Below are positions 17,145 through 25,609 of a stretch of 64,000 nt of DNA, in pieces. A program made the position numbers and the translations under genes. This DNA is from Treponema_I sp045599005 (GTDB lineage: Bacteria > Spirochaetota > Spirochaetia > Treponematales > Treponemataceae). The stretch spans positions 23,090 to 87,089 of the forward strand of contig JAZRVF010000019.1 of the NCBI GenBank assembly GCA_045599005.1, read 5' to 3'. Within the stretch, counting starts at the first letter, position 1. Each line of letters begins with the position of its first letter. The notes under the pieces are model-generated. The model was not told where the DNA came from. It saw nothing but the letters and a program-made list of their open reading frames with translations, and searched no databases.

Positions 17145-18194
17145 ATGAAAGTTTTGGGAATTGAATCATCATGTGACGAAACCGCCTGTGCGATTGTTGA
17201 GGACGGAAAACAGATTCTGAGCAATGTTATTGCCACACAGATTCCTTTTCATCAGGTTTACAACGGTGTTGTACCTGAGATTGCCAGCCGTAAGCATGCT
17301 GAGTGGATTCTGCCCGTGGTCAGACAGGCTCTTGATCAGAGCGGCCTTTCTTTTGATGACATTGACGCAGTTGCCGCAACAAACCGGCCAGGTCTTATGG
17401 GTTCTCTGCTTGTAGGACTGACTTTCGGAAAAACTCTCGCATGGTCGCTGGACAAACCTTTTATCGCCGTCAACCATATGCTGGGCCATCTGTACGCTGC
17501 AAATCTTGTTCTTCCCGGCGGTACGGATCTGATGGCCGGTGTTGAGTATCCTTATCTGGGACTTCTTGTCTCCGGCGGGCACAGTATAATCTGCAAAGTG
17601 AATGATTTTGACGATATCGAAGTTCTCGGCACCACAATTGATGACGCTGTTGGAGAAGCCTTTGATAAAGTTGCCAAATTCTACAACCTTGGTTATCCGG
17701 GCGGTGTGATCATTGACAATCTGGCAAAGAATGGTGATGCAAAAGCCGCAAAATTTCCAATGCCTAACCTGAGTAAGGGTGAGGCAGGCGAGCACCGTTA
17801 TGACGTGTCCTATTCCGGGCTTAAGACTGCTGTAATAAACCAGCTGGATCAGTTCTGGAACCCGGCTTACGAAAAGACAAACGAAAACATTTGTGCCGCT
17901 TTTCAGGAGACTGCGGTGAAAATCCTGCTTTCACGGCTTTTCCGGGCGGTGGATGACACAGGAATAAAAACTGTTGTTGCCGGTGGCGGTGTTGCGGCCA
18001 ATTCCCGGCTCCGTTCAATGCTGGCGGAAAGAACTGACATCAGATGCATTTTCCCGCCTCTCAAACTGTGCACTGATAACGGTGCGATGATTGCCGGTGT
18101 TGGATACCGTTTCCTGGAACGGGGTGACCGCAGTCCATGGAATACAACCGCATGCGCCCGTGTCCAGAGTTTCAAGCGCGGACTGAAAAAGTAG
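17145..18194 (+). CDS. tsaD: tRNA N6-adenosine threonylcarbamoyltransferase TsaD
   Basis: A 349-residue Kae1/TsaD protein that transfers the threonylcarbamoyl group to A37 of ANN-decoding tRNAs. It begins VLGIESSCDETACAIV and has the metal-binding HxxxH at H111 and H115 (NHMLGHLYA), SGGHSII and AGGGVAANSRLR near the nucleotide site. The length is normal for the bacterial form. GGAGAA lies just before the ATG. Its partners TsaB, TsaC and TsaE are not in the window. A small membrane-protein gene follows after 6 bases. Confidence 0.97.
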   Translation: MKVLGIESSCDETACAIVEDGKQILSNVIATQIPFHQVYNGVVPEIASRKHAEWILPVVRQALDQSGLSFDDIDAVAATNRPGLMGSLLVGLTFGKTLAWSLDKPFIAVNHMLGHLYAANLVLPGGTDLMAGVEYPYLGLLVSGGHSIICKVNDFDDIEVLGTTIDDAVGEAFDKVAKFYNLGYPGGVIIDNLAKNGDAKAAKFPMPNLSKGEAGEHRYDVSYSGLKTAVINQLDQFWNPAYEKTNENICAAFQETAVKILLSRLFRAVDDTGIKTVVAGGGVAANSRLRSMLAERTDIRCIFPPLKLCTDNGAMIAGVGYRFLERGDRSPWNTTACARVQSFKRGLKK

Positions 18195-18200
18195 GCAGAT

Positions 18201-18527
18201 ATGGCACAGAGCGAAATAATTCTGCATGCACTGAAACTGATTCTCGGCGGTGTGGCCGCTTTTGTTGCTGTTCTTCTGCTGTCCCGTACCCGCGATTCTG
18301 CGTGGATGCTGGTTGTTGCCGGGACACTGGTCCGTTATGTTGAAGTTGTGTTTGATCTTCTTGTGGATTTTGGCCTGATTCCGGAAGCCAGTTTCTGGAC
18401 TATTCTGGGAACACCGGTTCCCAGACTGGTGTTTGCCGTTGTGCCGGTTCTGTTTTACATAGCGGGAATGGCTGTCATGGTGTGGCGTCTCAGGATCCGT
18501 CCCAACAGAAAGAATTCCCGCAGATAA
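18201..18527 (+). CDS. Small membrane protein, unknown
   Basis: A 108-residue protein with three predicted membrane helices (about residues 10-27, 33-55 and 72-95) and a strongly basic C-terminal tail. No family was recognised. It follows tsaD by 6 bases and ends 4 bases before the end of the convergent chromate-transporter gene. Confidence 0.65.
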   Translation: MAQSEIILHALKLILGGVAAFVAVLLLSRTRDSAWMLVVAGTLVRYVEVVFDLLVDFGLIPEASFWTILGTPVPRLVFAVVPVLFYIAGMAVMVWRLRIRPNRKNSRR

Positions 18528-18531
18528 TCAA

Positions 18532-19062
18532 TCAGAGAAAAATCAGTCCGAAAACAGCTCCAAGGACAATCACCAGAATCGGTGATATTTTTGTCTTCAG
18601 CAGTATTGCAAAAGCTGCCACAAGAAAGACAAGCCGAGGAATGGAAAAAACTGCTGCGGATGCCACTGAAATGCGGAGAACCTGCCAGGCGGCAACTGCA
18701 ACAAGTCCTGCGGAAACCGGGCGGATCGCATAGAACATGTCGTCCACGATTCTGTTGCTGCGGTATTTCTGATAGAATTTTGCGATCACCATGATGATTA
18801 TGAGTGACGGCAGCACTGTGGAAAGCGTTGTGATTATTCCGCCGACCACACCGAAAAGATTGCATCCGATGTAGGTTGCCATGTTGATTCCGATCGGTCC
18901 GGGAGTGGATTCTGATACTGCAACCATTGAGTAAAAATCTTCTGCGGTGATAAGTCCCCCTTCCACGAAAGGCTGATACATGAGTGTGATTGCAACCTGT
19001 CCGCCGCCGATGGTAAAAAGCCCGATGCAGAAAAACTGCCAGCTGAGTTCAAGTAGTGTCAT
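18532..19062 (-). CDS. Chromate transporter half, C-terminal-type (ChrA family)
   Basis: A 176-residue membrane protein. SWQFFCIGLFTIGGGQVAI at the N terminus and SESTPGPIGINMATYIG are ChrA-family signatures. It forms one half of a split (short-chain) ChrA transporter; the other half is encoded just upstream with a 4-base overlap. The two probably assemble as a heterodimer that exports chromate or a related anion. The natural substrate in an anaerobe is uncertain. Confidence 0.88.
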   Translation of the reverse strand: MTLLELSWQFFCIGLFTIGGGQVAITLMYQPFVEGGLITAEDFYSMVAVSESTPGPIGINMATYIGCNLFGVVGGIITTLSTVLPSLIIIMVIAKFYQKYRSNRIVDDMFYAIRPVSAGLVAVAAWQVLRISVASAAVFSIPRLVFLVAAFAILLKTKISPILVIVLGAVFGLIFL

Positions 19063-19637
19063 TTCTGTTTACCTTCCTCTGATTTGAAGTTTTTCCGGGT
19101 TTTGTAGATATGGTAGACAAAGCCGGCTGCTATTCCGCAGATGACGACGATTGCCGTATTAACTTTGAGGAATACAACGGCCGCAAAGGTGGCAAGGCAC
19201 ATGATAAACGTAAAAACTGATTTTTTCACGTTTTTGCGGAGACCCCACACAACTTTGCACAGCAGGGCCGCCACTGCAACATTGATTCCGGACAGAGCTT
19301 TCCGCACGTAAGGATTCTCGGCGTAACCGGTCAGAAAAAGTGCGATCAGTGAGATAATCAGGATTGAAGGCGCGACCACACCAAGAGTGGCAATGATTCC
19401 CCCGATGATTCCGGCCCTGTTGTAACCGATGAAAGTGGCGACATTCACTGCAATGATTCCGGGTGTAGTCTGCCCGATGGCAAAATAATCAAGCAGTGTC
19501 TCTTTTGTGGTCCAATCACGTTTCTCGGTAAGTTCCCGTTCAAGAATCGGAAGCATGGCAAGTCCGCCGCCGAAAGTACAGGCTCCGATCTTGAAGAACA
19601 GTCCGAAAAGTCCCAATAGTTCTTTGATTTTCTTCAT
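19059..19637 (-). CDS. Chromate transporter half (ChrA family)
   Basis: A 192-residue membrane protein, the first gene of the split chromate transporter pair. FFKIGACTFGGGLAMLP and IGQTTPGIIAVNVATFIG match the ChrA repeat and are paralogous to the same motifs in the downstream half. The start at 19637 (MKKIKELLG) is chosen because the extra 14 upstream codons look non-protein-like; the ribosome-binding site is weak either way. Repeats fill the region upstream. Confidence 0.87.
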   Translation of the reverse strand: MKKIKELLGLFGLFFKIGACTFGGGLAMLPILERELTEKRDWTTKETLLDYFAIGQTTPGIIAVNVATFIGYNRAGIIGGIIATLGVVAPSILIISLIALFLTGYAENPYVRKALSGINVAVAALLCKVVWGLRKNVKKSVFTFIMCLATFAAVVFLKVNTAIVVICGIAAGFVYHIYKTRKNFKSEEGKQK

Positions 19638-19703
19638 TCTGAAAGAATATCGTTCCTGCTGAAAACTGTATATACACAAACAAGCTTTTTTTCGCGATCG
19701 GAA

Positions 19704-19847
19704 GATGTTTCGACTTCGTTCGCGTTGCTCACTGCGCTCAACATGACAGGGAATATTGCAACCATGTCATCCTGAGCGTAGTCGAAGGATCTTTTCACTT
19801 TGATCAGCACGACAGCTCTTTTGCATTCGCGTTGCTCACTCCGCGCA
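19704..19847. repeat. Dispersed palindromic repeats (GAGCG...GTCGAA family)
   Basis: Three units: 19704-19746 (reverse orientation, GATGTTTCGAC ... CTCAACATGA), 19766-19791 (GTCATCCTGAGCG, then AGTCGAAGGATC) and a partial unit at 19823-19847. Related copies are at 55145-55230 and 57221-57356. Arms pair as ATGTT/AACAT in one type and ATCCT/AGGAT in the other. With the promoter at 19902, these repeats account for most of the 321-base gap between the chromate genes and the PARG-like gene. Confidence 0.8.
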
Positions 19848-19901
19848 TTTTGGGCAACATTACATTTTTTTCCTGTTTTTGTTTCCTTAAAAAATAATTC
19901 C

Positions 19902-19910
19902 TGTTATATT
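19902..19910 (+). promoter_or_regulatory. Extended -10 promoter of the PARG-like operon
   Basis: TGTTATATT is a TGn extended -10 box, with TTTCCT 17 bases upstream as a poor -35. The expected start near 19917 gives a leader of about 42 bases. Confidence 0.55.
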
Positions 19911-19958
19911 TGTCTTCAGAGTTCGTTAAAAACTGCCGATAAACAGTATGGAGATTCT

Positions 19959-21542
19959 ATGCCCCAGACACAGAGAGACAGAAAGCGCATTCAGGCTTTC
20001 AGAAACACCATTGATCAGTGCGAATCAAATAATGCACTAAGAAAATCGATAAAAAAATCAGTCAATGCACAGGAAGTTTTTCTTGAACACGACGAAATTG
20101 AGTTCGACCGTGATGATGAATATCCGGAATGTGCTGAGATTAAAGTCAGTGACCGCCGTACTCTTGAAGCAGCAAGTGAATATGTTGCCGCGGGACTGAA
20201 AACCTGTATCTTGAATTTTACATCTGCAACAAAACCTGGAAGTGCCATTCTTGCCGGAGGTCATGCTCAGGAAGAGACAATCTGCCGTTGCACCACGCTT
20301 TACTCATGCATTTCGGAAGAAGATACAAAACGTGCTTTTTATGACAGGCACAAACGGCGCCTTGAGAACCATAAAATGTCTTTTTACAACAATGATGACT
20401 GCATTTTTACACCTAATGTTGTTGTTTTCAAGAACGATTTTCCGCCCTACCAGACTCTGTCAGAAGAGGATTGGTTCAAGGTTGATGTCATTTCCTGCGC
20501 TGCTCCCAGACTTCCTGAGCCTGATGAGACAGGTCACCAGGAAGGACTTGATTCTGACAGACTTAAGAAAGTGATCAAACACCGTGCCAGACGCATTCTT
20601 GAAGTGGCTGCTTCCCACGATGCGGACGCTGTTATTCTTGGTGCTTTCGGCTGTGACACAGGTTGCCCTGAGGCAATTGTGTCGGAAGCTCTGAAGGAAG
20701 CACTGGAGGAATACCAGAATCTTTTCCGCGTTGTGGACTTTGCAGTTCCCATGTCGCCGAACAATACTGAGCGCTACGATATTTTCTGCCATACATTCTT
20801 TGCCGATGCGGATTTTGCTGAGGACGAAGGTTATGTGGAAGAATCTTCTGATGAACAGTTTTCTGAAGAGGATTCTGAAGATTTTGAATTCGAAGAATCT
20901 TTTGATGAGGAATATGAAGAGACTGAAGACTCAGAGGATGAATTTGATGATGAAGAATCAGAGTTCGAAACTGATGAGGAATTCTATGAGGATGAACCTG
21001 AAGAAAACGAAGATGATTCAGAGGACTCAGAAGACAGTTTCATGACTGATGAAGATCTTTCGGATGAAGAGTCAGAAGAAGATGATGAAGAGGATAACAC
21101 CTCTGATTTGTATGAGGAACCGGAAGAGAATGTGCATGAGGAAAAAGCTGTTGTGTACACAAAGCATGCCCGCGCTGTTGAGACAGAACCGGATCCGGTT
21201 GTCGTTTCTGCTGTTCCTTCCTCTGTTGTGGGTTCCTCTCTGCCTGGAACAATCAGTAATGATGTGATAATTCAGGTTCTCAGCCGTCTTGCTGATTTTT
21301 CAGTGTTTTCATCCAGCAATATGGTAAGCAGAAATCTGCTTATGCAGGCAATGCTTTCAATAGGAACCAATCAGAGTGGCTCTGTTCTTCCTGCAAACCT
21401 GGCCGGAGGGACTCTGAATACTCAGCCTGATTCAATGGCTGCCTGCAGACGGCTTGCTTCCCGCGCGGAAAATCACAAGAACAGACATAATGCATTTTCT
21501 ATTGCAGAAATAATGGAGATGAAAGACTATGGAAAAAAATAA
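19959..21542 (+). CDS. PARG-like ADP-ribose hydrolase family protein (TIGR02452) with acidic tail
   Basis: A 527-residue protein. Residues about 40-285 match the microbial poly(ADP-ribose) glycohydrolase-like family: NFTSATKPG (N86), the catalytic-type AQEE (Q104, E105, E106), CTTLY, FTPNVVVFK, and ILGAFGCDTGCP. The glycine-rich stretch before QEE, usually GGG, reads GSA (residues 94-96), so activity may be altered. Residues about 287-397 are almost entirely Asp and Glu, and the last 110 residues are different again. ATG 19959 follows GGAG; the longer frame from 19800 runs through repeat DNA. The last 14 bases overlap a PIN-domain gene. The family removes ADP-ribose or binds its derivatives; the substrate here is unknown. 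Confidence 0.75.
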   Translation: MPQTQRDRKRIQAFRNTIDQCESNNALRKSIKKSVNAQEVFLEHDEIEFDRDDEYPECAEIKVSDRRTLEAASEYVAAGLKTCILNFTSATKPGSAILAGGHAQEETICRCTTLYSCISEEDTKRAFYDRHKRRLENHKMSFYNNDDCIFTPNVVVFKNDFPPYQTLSEEDWFKVDVISCAAPRLPEPDETGHQEGLDSDRLKKVIKHRARRILEVAASHDADAVILGAFGCDTGCPEAIVSEALKEALEEYQNLFRVVDFAVPMSPNNTERYDIFCHTFFADADFAEDEGYVEESSDEQFSEEDSEDFEFEESFDEEYEETEDSEDEFDDEESEFETDEEFYEDEPEENEDDSEDSEDSFMTDEDLSDEESEEDDEEDNTSDLYEEPEENVHEEKAVVYTKHARAVETEPDPVVVSAVPSSVVGSSLPGTISNDVIIQVLSRLADFSVFSSSNMVSRNLLMQAMLSIGTNQSGSVLPANLAGGTLNTQPDSMAACRRLASRAENHKNRHNAFSIAEIMEMKDYGKK

Positions 21543-22002
21543 TCAGGTTCGCGCAAAAATGCGCCAGAAAACAGACACACCGCCTTCAGTTGTTTGCGAT
21601 GCAACCTTTTTTGCGGCTTTTGCTATGGGTTCCGGAGAACCTTATGAACGTGCAAAAAACCGTATTTTCGACATAGTCAACCGCAACGGAACAATAAACG
21701 TTCCTTCACTTTTCTGGTATGAACTGGGCAACATTCTGCTCAAGGCAAGCACCAGCCAGAAGAATGGCGATAAGCCGCGCCTTCACCGCTCTGACGTGAA
21801 TGACATAATGTTTGATCTTCGCAAACTGCCCATTGTAACAAACACTGAACAGGGCCCTGACATCTCAATGCGTATCAGCGAACTTGCAGTGGAAAACCGC
21901 CTGTCATTCTATCAGGCTTCCTACATGGAGCTGGCCCGCCGCCTGCAGATTTCCCTCTGCACCTGTGATCCGAAGCTTCAGGTTGTCATCCGCAACAGTT
22001 GA
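21529..22002 (+). CDS. PIN-domain protein (VapC-like)
   Basis: A 157-residue PIN-fold protein. PIN proteins are usually metal-dependent RNases and often VapC toxins. The first acidic residue is D24 (VVCDATFF), the second E65 (WYELGN) and the last D147 (CTCDPKL). The usual third Asp of the YDA motif is Gln (Q129 in FYQASY), so catalysis may be weakened or changed. The ATG lies inside the upstream gene (14-base overlap), giving tight coupling to the PARG-like protein. No typical VapB antitoxin is present. Confidence 0.75.
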   Translation: MEKNNQVRAKMRQKTDTPPSVVCDATFFAAFAMGSGEPYERAKNRIFDIVNRNGTINVPSLFWYELGNILLKASTSQKNGDKPRLHRSDVNDIMFDLRKLPIVTNTEQGPDISMRISELAVENRLSFYQASYMELARRLQISLCTCDPKLQVVIRNS

Positions 22003-22025
22003 GTCCCTATTTCTGCGGCAGACCC

Positions 22026-22532
22026 TCAGAATCCCAGCATTTTGAGAAGTCCGCTGCAGCCTGCATAAATGTCATCGTAGGTTTCGTCAAAATTGTCGGT
22101 GTACCAGGGGTCTGCAACATCCCGGTTTGAGCCGCAGAATTCCAACATTTTGCAGAGACGCGGACTTGTCGCAGGAATTCCTGCGATCCGTGCCATGTTG
22201 CGGATATTGGCGCTGTCCATGCCGATAAGCAGGTCATTGTCCATGTAATCCTGTACCGTCATCTGGCGCGCTCTGTGTCCGCTGCATGAAATGTTGTAGC
22301 GGGCCAGTTTGTTGCGTGTCCCGTAATGCACACCGTTTCCAATCTCTTCGCGGCTTGTGGCGGCGGAATCAATCTGGAAAAGATGAGCTGCATTCAGTTT
22401 CTTAACCATATCCTGCATCAGATACTTTCCCATGGGCGAACGGCAGATGTTGCCGTGACACACGAAAAGAATATGCAGTTTTTCTCCCCGTTCAATTCTG
22501 TTTTTCAGTTCTTCTATGTAATTTCTGTCCAT
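22026..22532 (-). CDS. Low-molecular-weight protein tyrosine phosphatase
   Basis: A 168-residue LMW-PTP. The phosphate-binding loop is C25-HGNIC-R31-S (VCHGNICRSPMG), and the general-acid Asp lies in DVADPWYTDNF near the C terminus. About 17 residues precede the first strand, slightly longer than the family norm. Such enzymes dephosphorylate tyrosine kinases of envelope polysaccharide systems or arginine-phosphorylated proteins; no kinase is nearby, so the target is unknown. It ends 23 bases from the convergent PIN gene. Confidence 0.92.
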   Translation of the reverse strand: MDRNYIEELKNRIERGEKLHILFVCHGNICRSPMGKYLMQDMVKKLNAAHLFQIDSAATSREEIGNGVHYGTRNKLARYNISCSGHRARQMTVQDYMDNDLLIGMDSANIRNMARIAGIPATSPRLCKMLEFCGSNRDVADPWYTDNFDETYDDIYAGCSGLLKMLGF

Positions 22533-22628
22533 TTGTGTGCATTTTATCTTGCACAGTCAAAAAAAGCAAACTGAAGGAAAATCCGCCTGTCCTTTTAATT
22601 TCAGGATGTTCAATTTTTGCGCTCAATC

Positions 22629-22637
22629 TGTTATCAT
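22629..22637 (+). promoter_or_regulatory. Extended -10 promoter abutting the ATG at 22645
   Basis: TGTTATCAT is a TGn extended -10 box, with TTCAAT 17 bases upstream. Seven bases separate it from ATG 22645. The in-frame ATG at 22636 falls inside the box, so it is unlikely to be in the transcript. Confidence 0.55.
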
Positions 22638-22644
22638 GGAAAGC

Positions 22645-23229
22645 ATGAAATCGAAATCCTTCTCCAAAAAAACATTGCTCACATTCTGTCTCCTGCTCTG
22701 TGCCGGGTCACTTTTTGCAGAAATTCCTCTTTCTTTGGCCTGGAATGCAGGAACTGCGGCAATTTCTTATGGTGATGATATTGTCCGGAGCCGGAATTCA
22801 AATCTCCGTTCTGAGAAATATTTCCATCTTCTTCTGACTGGTGACATTGCCGCCAGATTGAAACTTGAAGATTTTCTTTCTGTAACCGGTGGTCTGACTG
22901 CATCCCTGGATTTCTATGGCAAAGGAAAATACGGTGTCCTTTATATGGATTATTCACCCTTTCTGGGGCTGCGGTTTTTTCCCGGTATAGGCGGACTTTA
23001 TTTCGGAGTTGATTACACAATCGGTCAGCGTGGCGACATACTGTTTCTGGCCGATGACACTCAGAACCGTTTTTCTCAGTGGGGCAACGGATTCCGTTTT
23101 TCCGCAGAGTACGATTTTTCTGAGCACTTTTCAGGATTTGCGCCTCTGGTTTCTGTAAGTTACCGGTCAATGCCCCGTGGTGGCAGCCGTGACCATCTGT
23201 TTGCACTGGCTTTGAGTGCCAGATTCTAA
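22645..23229 (+). CDS. Exported envelope protein, unknown
   Basis: A 194-residue exported protein. Its signal peptide begins MKSKSFSKK and ends near SLFA. The mature part has amphipathic strands (FLGLRFFPGIGGLYFGVDY, FRFSAEYDF) and ends in Phe (LALSARF), suggesting a small outer-membrane barrel. No family was recognised. The start at 22645 is inferred from the promoter; 22636 is in frame. A sugar kinase follows after 22 bases. Confidence 0.65.
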   Translation: MKSKSFSKKTLLTFCLLLCAGSLFAEIPLSLAWNAGTAAISYGDDIVRSRNSNLRSEKYFHLLLTGDIAARLKLEDFLSVTGGLTASLDFYGKGKYGVLYMDYSPFLGLRFFPGIGGLYFGVDYTIGQRGDILFLADDTQNRFSQWGNGFRFSAEYDFSEHFSGFAPLVSVSYRSMPRGGSRDHLFALALSARF

Positions 23230-23251
23230 TCTGTTTGAGAAAGGGTAAGTG

Positions 23252-24184
23252 ATGAAAACCGGTAATCCGAAAGTGTTGAGCTGTGGAAACGTTTCCGTTG
23301 ACATTAAAGCATTCAGTTTTGAAGCCGATGAAGCCGAAGCATACCGTGACGGAACCATTGATCTTGTAAGCGGTGGAGTGGGGCGCGGAATGGCAATCAA
23401 CCTGGCTCATCTTGGTCTTGAATCCGCGATCTGTTCCTGTGTCGGCACTGACATCTTCGGCGATTACCTGAGAAAGGAACTGGAAGCCGAAAACATAAAC
23501 ACCAGTCTGCTGCGGACTGTTCCCGGCGGACACACGGCTCTGTTCTCAGTCATGGCATCTGCGGGAAAACCTGCTTCCTGCGTTTACAGCACCGGAATTA
23601 CCCAAGATATTGCTTTTGATGAAAATGTCCGGACTTTTCTGGACAAAGGTGGCGCAGACATTGTCTGTCTTGATTCAAACCTTAGCCGCGAGACTCTTGC
23701 TGATTTCTACGGATACAGGAAAAATCACGATATTTTTCTGTTCCAGAACGCGACTGCTCCTGACATTGCGAAAAAATCCCTGGAATTTGCTCCTTATGCG
23801 GATCTTTTTGCCTGCAATGAAGCGGAAGCCTCAGCAATCACCGGGAAAAAAGCATTTCCTGATGCAGATTTTGCCCGGGAATTTGCGTCTCTTGGATACA
23901 GACACTTTATAATCACTTTCGGAAGCCTTGGTGTGATGGTGTACAAAGACGGTGAAGTCTGGAACGAAAAGCCTTACGCAACGGATTCAATTGTTGACAC
24001 AATCGGTGCCGGAGATGCATTTGCTTCCGGTTATATTTTCGGCTGCACTTCTTCCTCGCCCAGACCTGTCAGACGCTGTATTCAGTTCGGACTTGCCTGC
24101 GCCAAAGAAACACTGCGCACCCGCCAGACTGTGAGCAATCTGCTTACGGCACAGCTTGTGGAGAATTATCCTGATCACAGATAA
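23252..24184 (+). CDS. PfkB-family carbohydrate kinase
   Basis: A 310-residue ribokinase-like enzyme that phosphorylates a sugar or nucleoside with ATP. Signatures are the N-terminal SCGNVSVDIKAF strand, GGVGRGMAINLAHLG (sugar-binding edge) and DTIGAGDAFASGY with catalytic D255. The substrate cannot be deduced. ATG 23252 follows AAGGGT; GTG 23249 is one codon upstream. The convergent AraC regulator begins its stop 8 bases downstream. Confidence 0.9.
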   Translation: MKTGNPKVLSCGNVSVDIKAFSFEADEAEAYRDGTIDLVSGGVGRGMAINLAHLGLESAICSCVGTDIFGDYLRKELEAENINTSLLRTVPGGHTALFSVMASAGKPASCVYSTGITQDIAFDENVRTFLDKGGADIVCLDSNLSRETLADFYGYRKNHDIFLFQNATAPDIAKKSLEFAPYADLFACNEAEASAITGKKAFPDADFAREFASLGYRHFIITFGSLGVMVYKDGEVWNEKPYATDSIVDTIGAGDAFASGYIFGCTSSSPRPVRRCIQFGLACAKETLRTRQTVSNLLTAQLVENYPDHR

Positions 24185-24192
24185 GTGCTCAA

Positions 24193-25461
24193 TTAAGGGG
24201 ATTTATTTTTTTTTCCAGAATTGACGTCAGTAATGATTCCGTGCTTCCGGTATTCACTGGGAGTGATGCCTTTTATTCCTTTGAAGACACGGGTAAAGTA
24301 GTTCATGTCACTGAAACCGACAAAAATTGAGATGTCCTCGATGCTGGTATTGGTGGTCTCAAGAAGTTCAACGGCTTTCTCAATGCGGCAGCGGTTGATG
24401 TAGGTTGAGATTGACATCTCTACCTCACGGTTGAAGACTGCAGACAGATAGTTGGGACTGACATTGATGGCACTTGCAATCTCCGGAAGATGAATGTCGT
24501 TACTCATGTTCGTATTGATGTAGTTCAATGCCTGCCGAACCATGGGCGTGTATTTGATCAGTGAATGTTTGGTCACGAGTTTGCAGTATTCAAGGATGCT
24601 GTCTTCCTGCATTCTGTGAAGTTCTTCCACGCTGTTCGTGCTTTCTATGGCAGAAAGAATCTGATTTGAAAGGTTGTCAATGAAAAAAGGGTGGACATAA
24701 GAACGGGCAACAGCTTTTCGGAGGATTGTGTTCAGTACGATTCCGTTGTTTTTTGCATTCCGGAGAGGATCCTTCAGACGGCGGAGGTTTTCCATCTCAA
24801 CCCGGAGAATGCGCCATGTCTGCAGAGCACCCACACTGGCACCCTGTGTAACATCAGCCTGCAGCTTTGATTCCAGTGAGTAGCGGCGTTCTGTCTGCGC
24901 CATGTAAATGCGCTCTTCTTCACCGTAGTAATCCTGCGGATCAACCTTTTTGTCCGTCCCGAAAGGATACACCGTTTTGCAGCGAGGCTCTCTTTCAGTG
25001 TTGTACAGGTGTGTGATCAGAATCCGCGCCAGTGTGATCACTTTGGTAAGTGAGCAGACCGGAACGGAATTGTAGAACATTTTGAGCGGTGTTGTGTAAG
25101 AAACCTGGATCCTGTTGCGGAGCAATGCACGCTGTGTAAGAAGATCCATCTGGGAAGTGGTCTGGGCTGAAGTGAAGAAAGGTCCGATTACCAGAAAATC
25201 TTTCTCTGTGTCAGGATTCTGAGGAAGTTTTATTGCAGTCCAATGGAGAAAGAAACAGTCCTCAACATCATAGATGATCTGCTCCTCAAGTTTGTTGAAG
25301 TAAGTGAGAAGGGTTTCTCCGTTGTAGGAAGTGCCTGCCATGGGAGGTGCAATAGTATCGCACAATGCTTTCGTGGATTCAACTTTATTTTGTACAATAG
25401 AAGCGTGAACAGATAAAAGAGTCTCTATATAGTCTTTTGTTAAATCAATTAATGAATTCAT
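24193..25461 (-). CDS. AraC-family transcriptional regulator
   Basis: A 422-residue regulator. Residues about 1-300 are an N-terminal sensor region without recognised motifs. Residues about 315-410 are the double helix-turn-helix AraC domain (LPEIASAINVSPNYLSAVF, then SIEDISIFVGFSDMNYFTRV and ITPSEYRKH). It resembles regulators of sugar-uptake genes in gut anaerobes. It is convergent with the PfkB kinase and has its own promoter. Targets are unknown. Confidence 0.9.
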   Translation of the reverse strand: MNSLIDLTKDYIETLLSVHASIVQNKVESTKALCDTIAPPMAGTSYNGETLLTYFNKLEEQIIYDVEDCFFLHWTAIKLPQNPDTEKDFLVIGPFFTSAQTTSQMDLLTQRALLRNRIQVSYTTPLKMFYNSVPVCSLTKVITLARILITHLYNTEREPRCKTVYPFGTDKKVDPQDYYGEEERIYMAQTERRYSLESKLQADVTQGASVGALQTWRILRVEMENLRRLKDPLRNAKNNGIVLNTILRKAVARSYVHPFFIDNLSNQILSAIESTNSVEELHRMQEDSILEYCKLVTKHSLIKYTPMVRQALNYINTNMSNDIHLPEIASAINVSPNYLSAVFNREVEMSISTYINRCRIEKAVELLETTNTSIEDISIFVGFSDMNYFTRVFKGIKGITPSEYRKHGIITDVNSGKKNKSP

Positions 25462-25494
25462 TCAGCACCAATCAGAAATAATTACTATGTGTAT

Positions 25495-25523
25495 ATTCTA
25501 TTTCAATAGTATAAAAAATTCAA
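25495..25523 (-). promoter_or_regulatory. Promoter of the AraC-type regulator
   Basis: On the minus strand TTGAAT and TAGAAT are spaced by exactly 17 bases. The predicted start is about 27 bases before the ATG. Confidence 0.75.
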
Positions 25524-25609
25524 GAAATTTGTAAAAAAATCCAAAAACTCCAACCGTTAAAGTCAAACTGGTGGCTGAATGATAATCGATGCTGATTATA
25601 GGAAGTTTC

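Noticed and set aside
21529..22002. Standard VapBC toxin-antitoxin module
   Set aside because: The upstream partner is a large PARG-like protein, not a small VapB-type antitoxin, and the PIN active site is incomplete.
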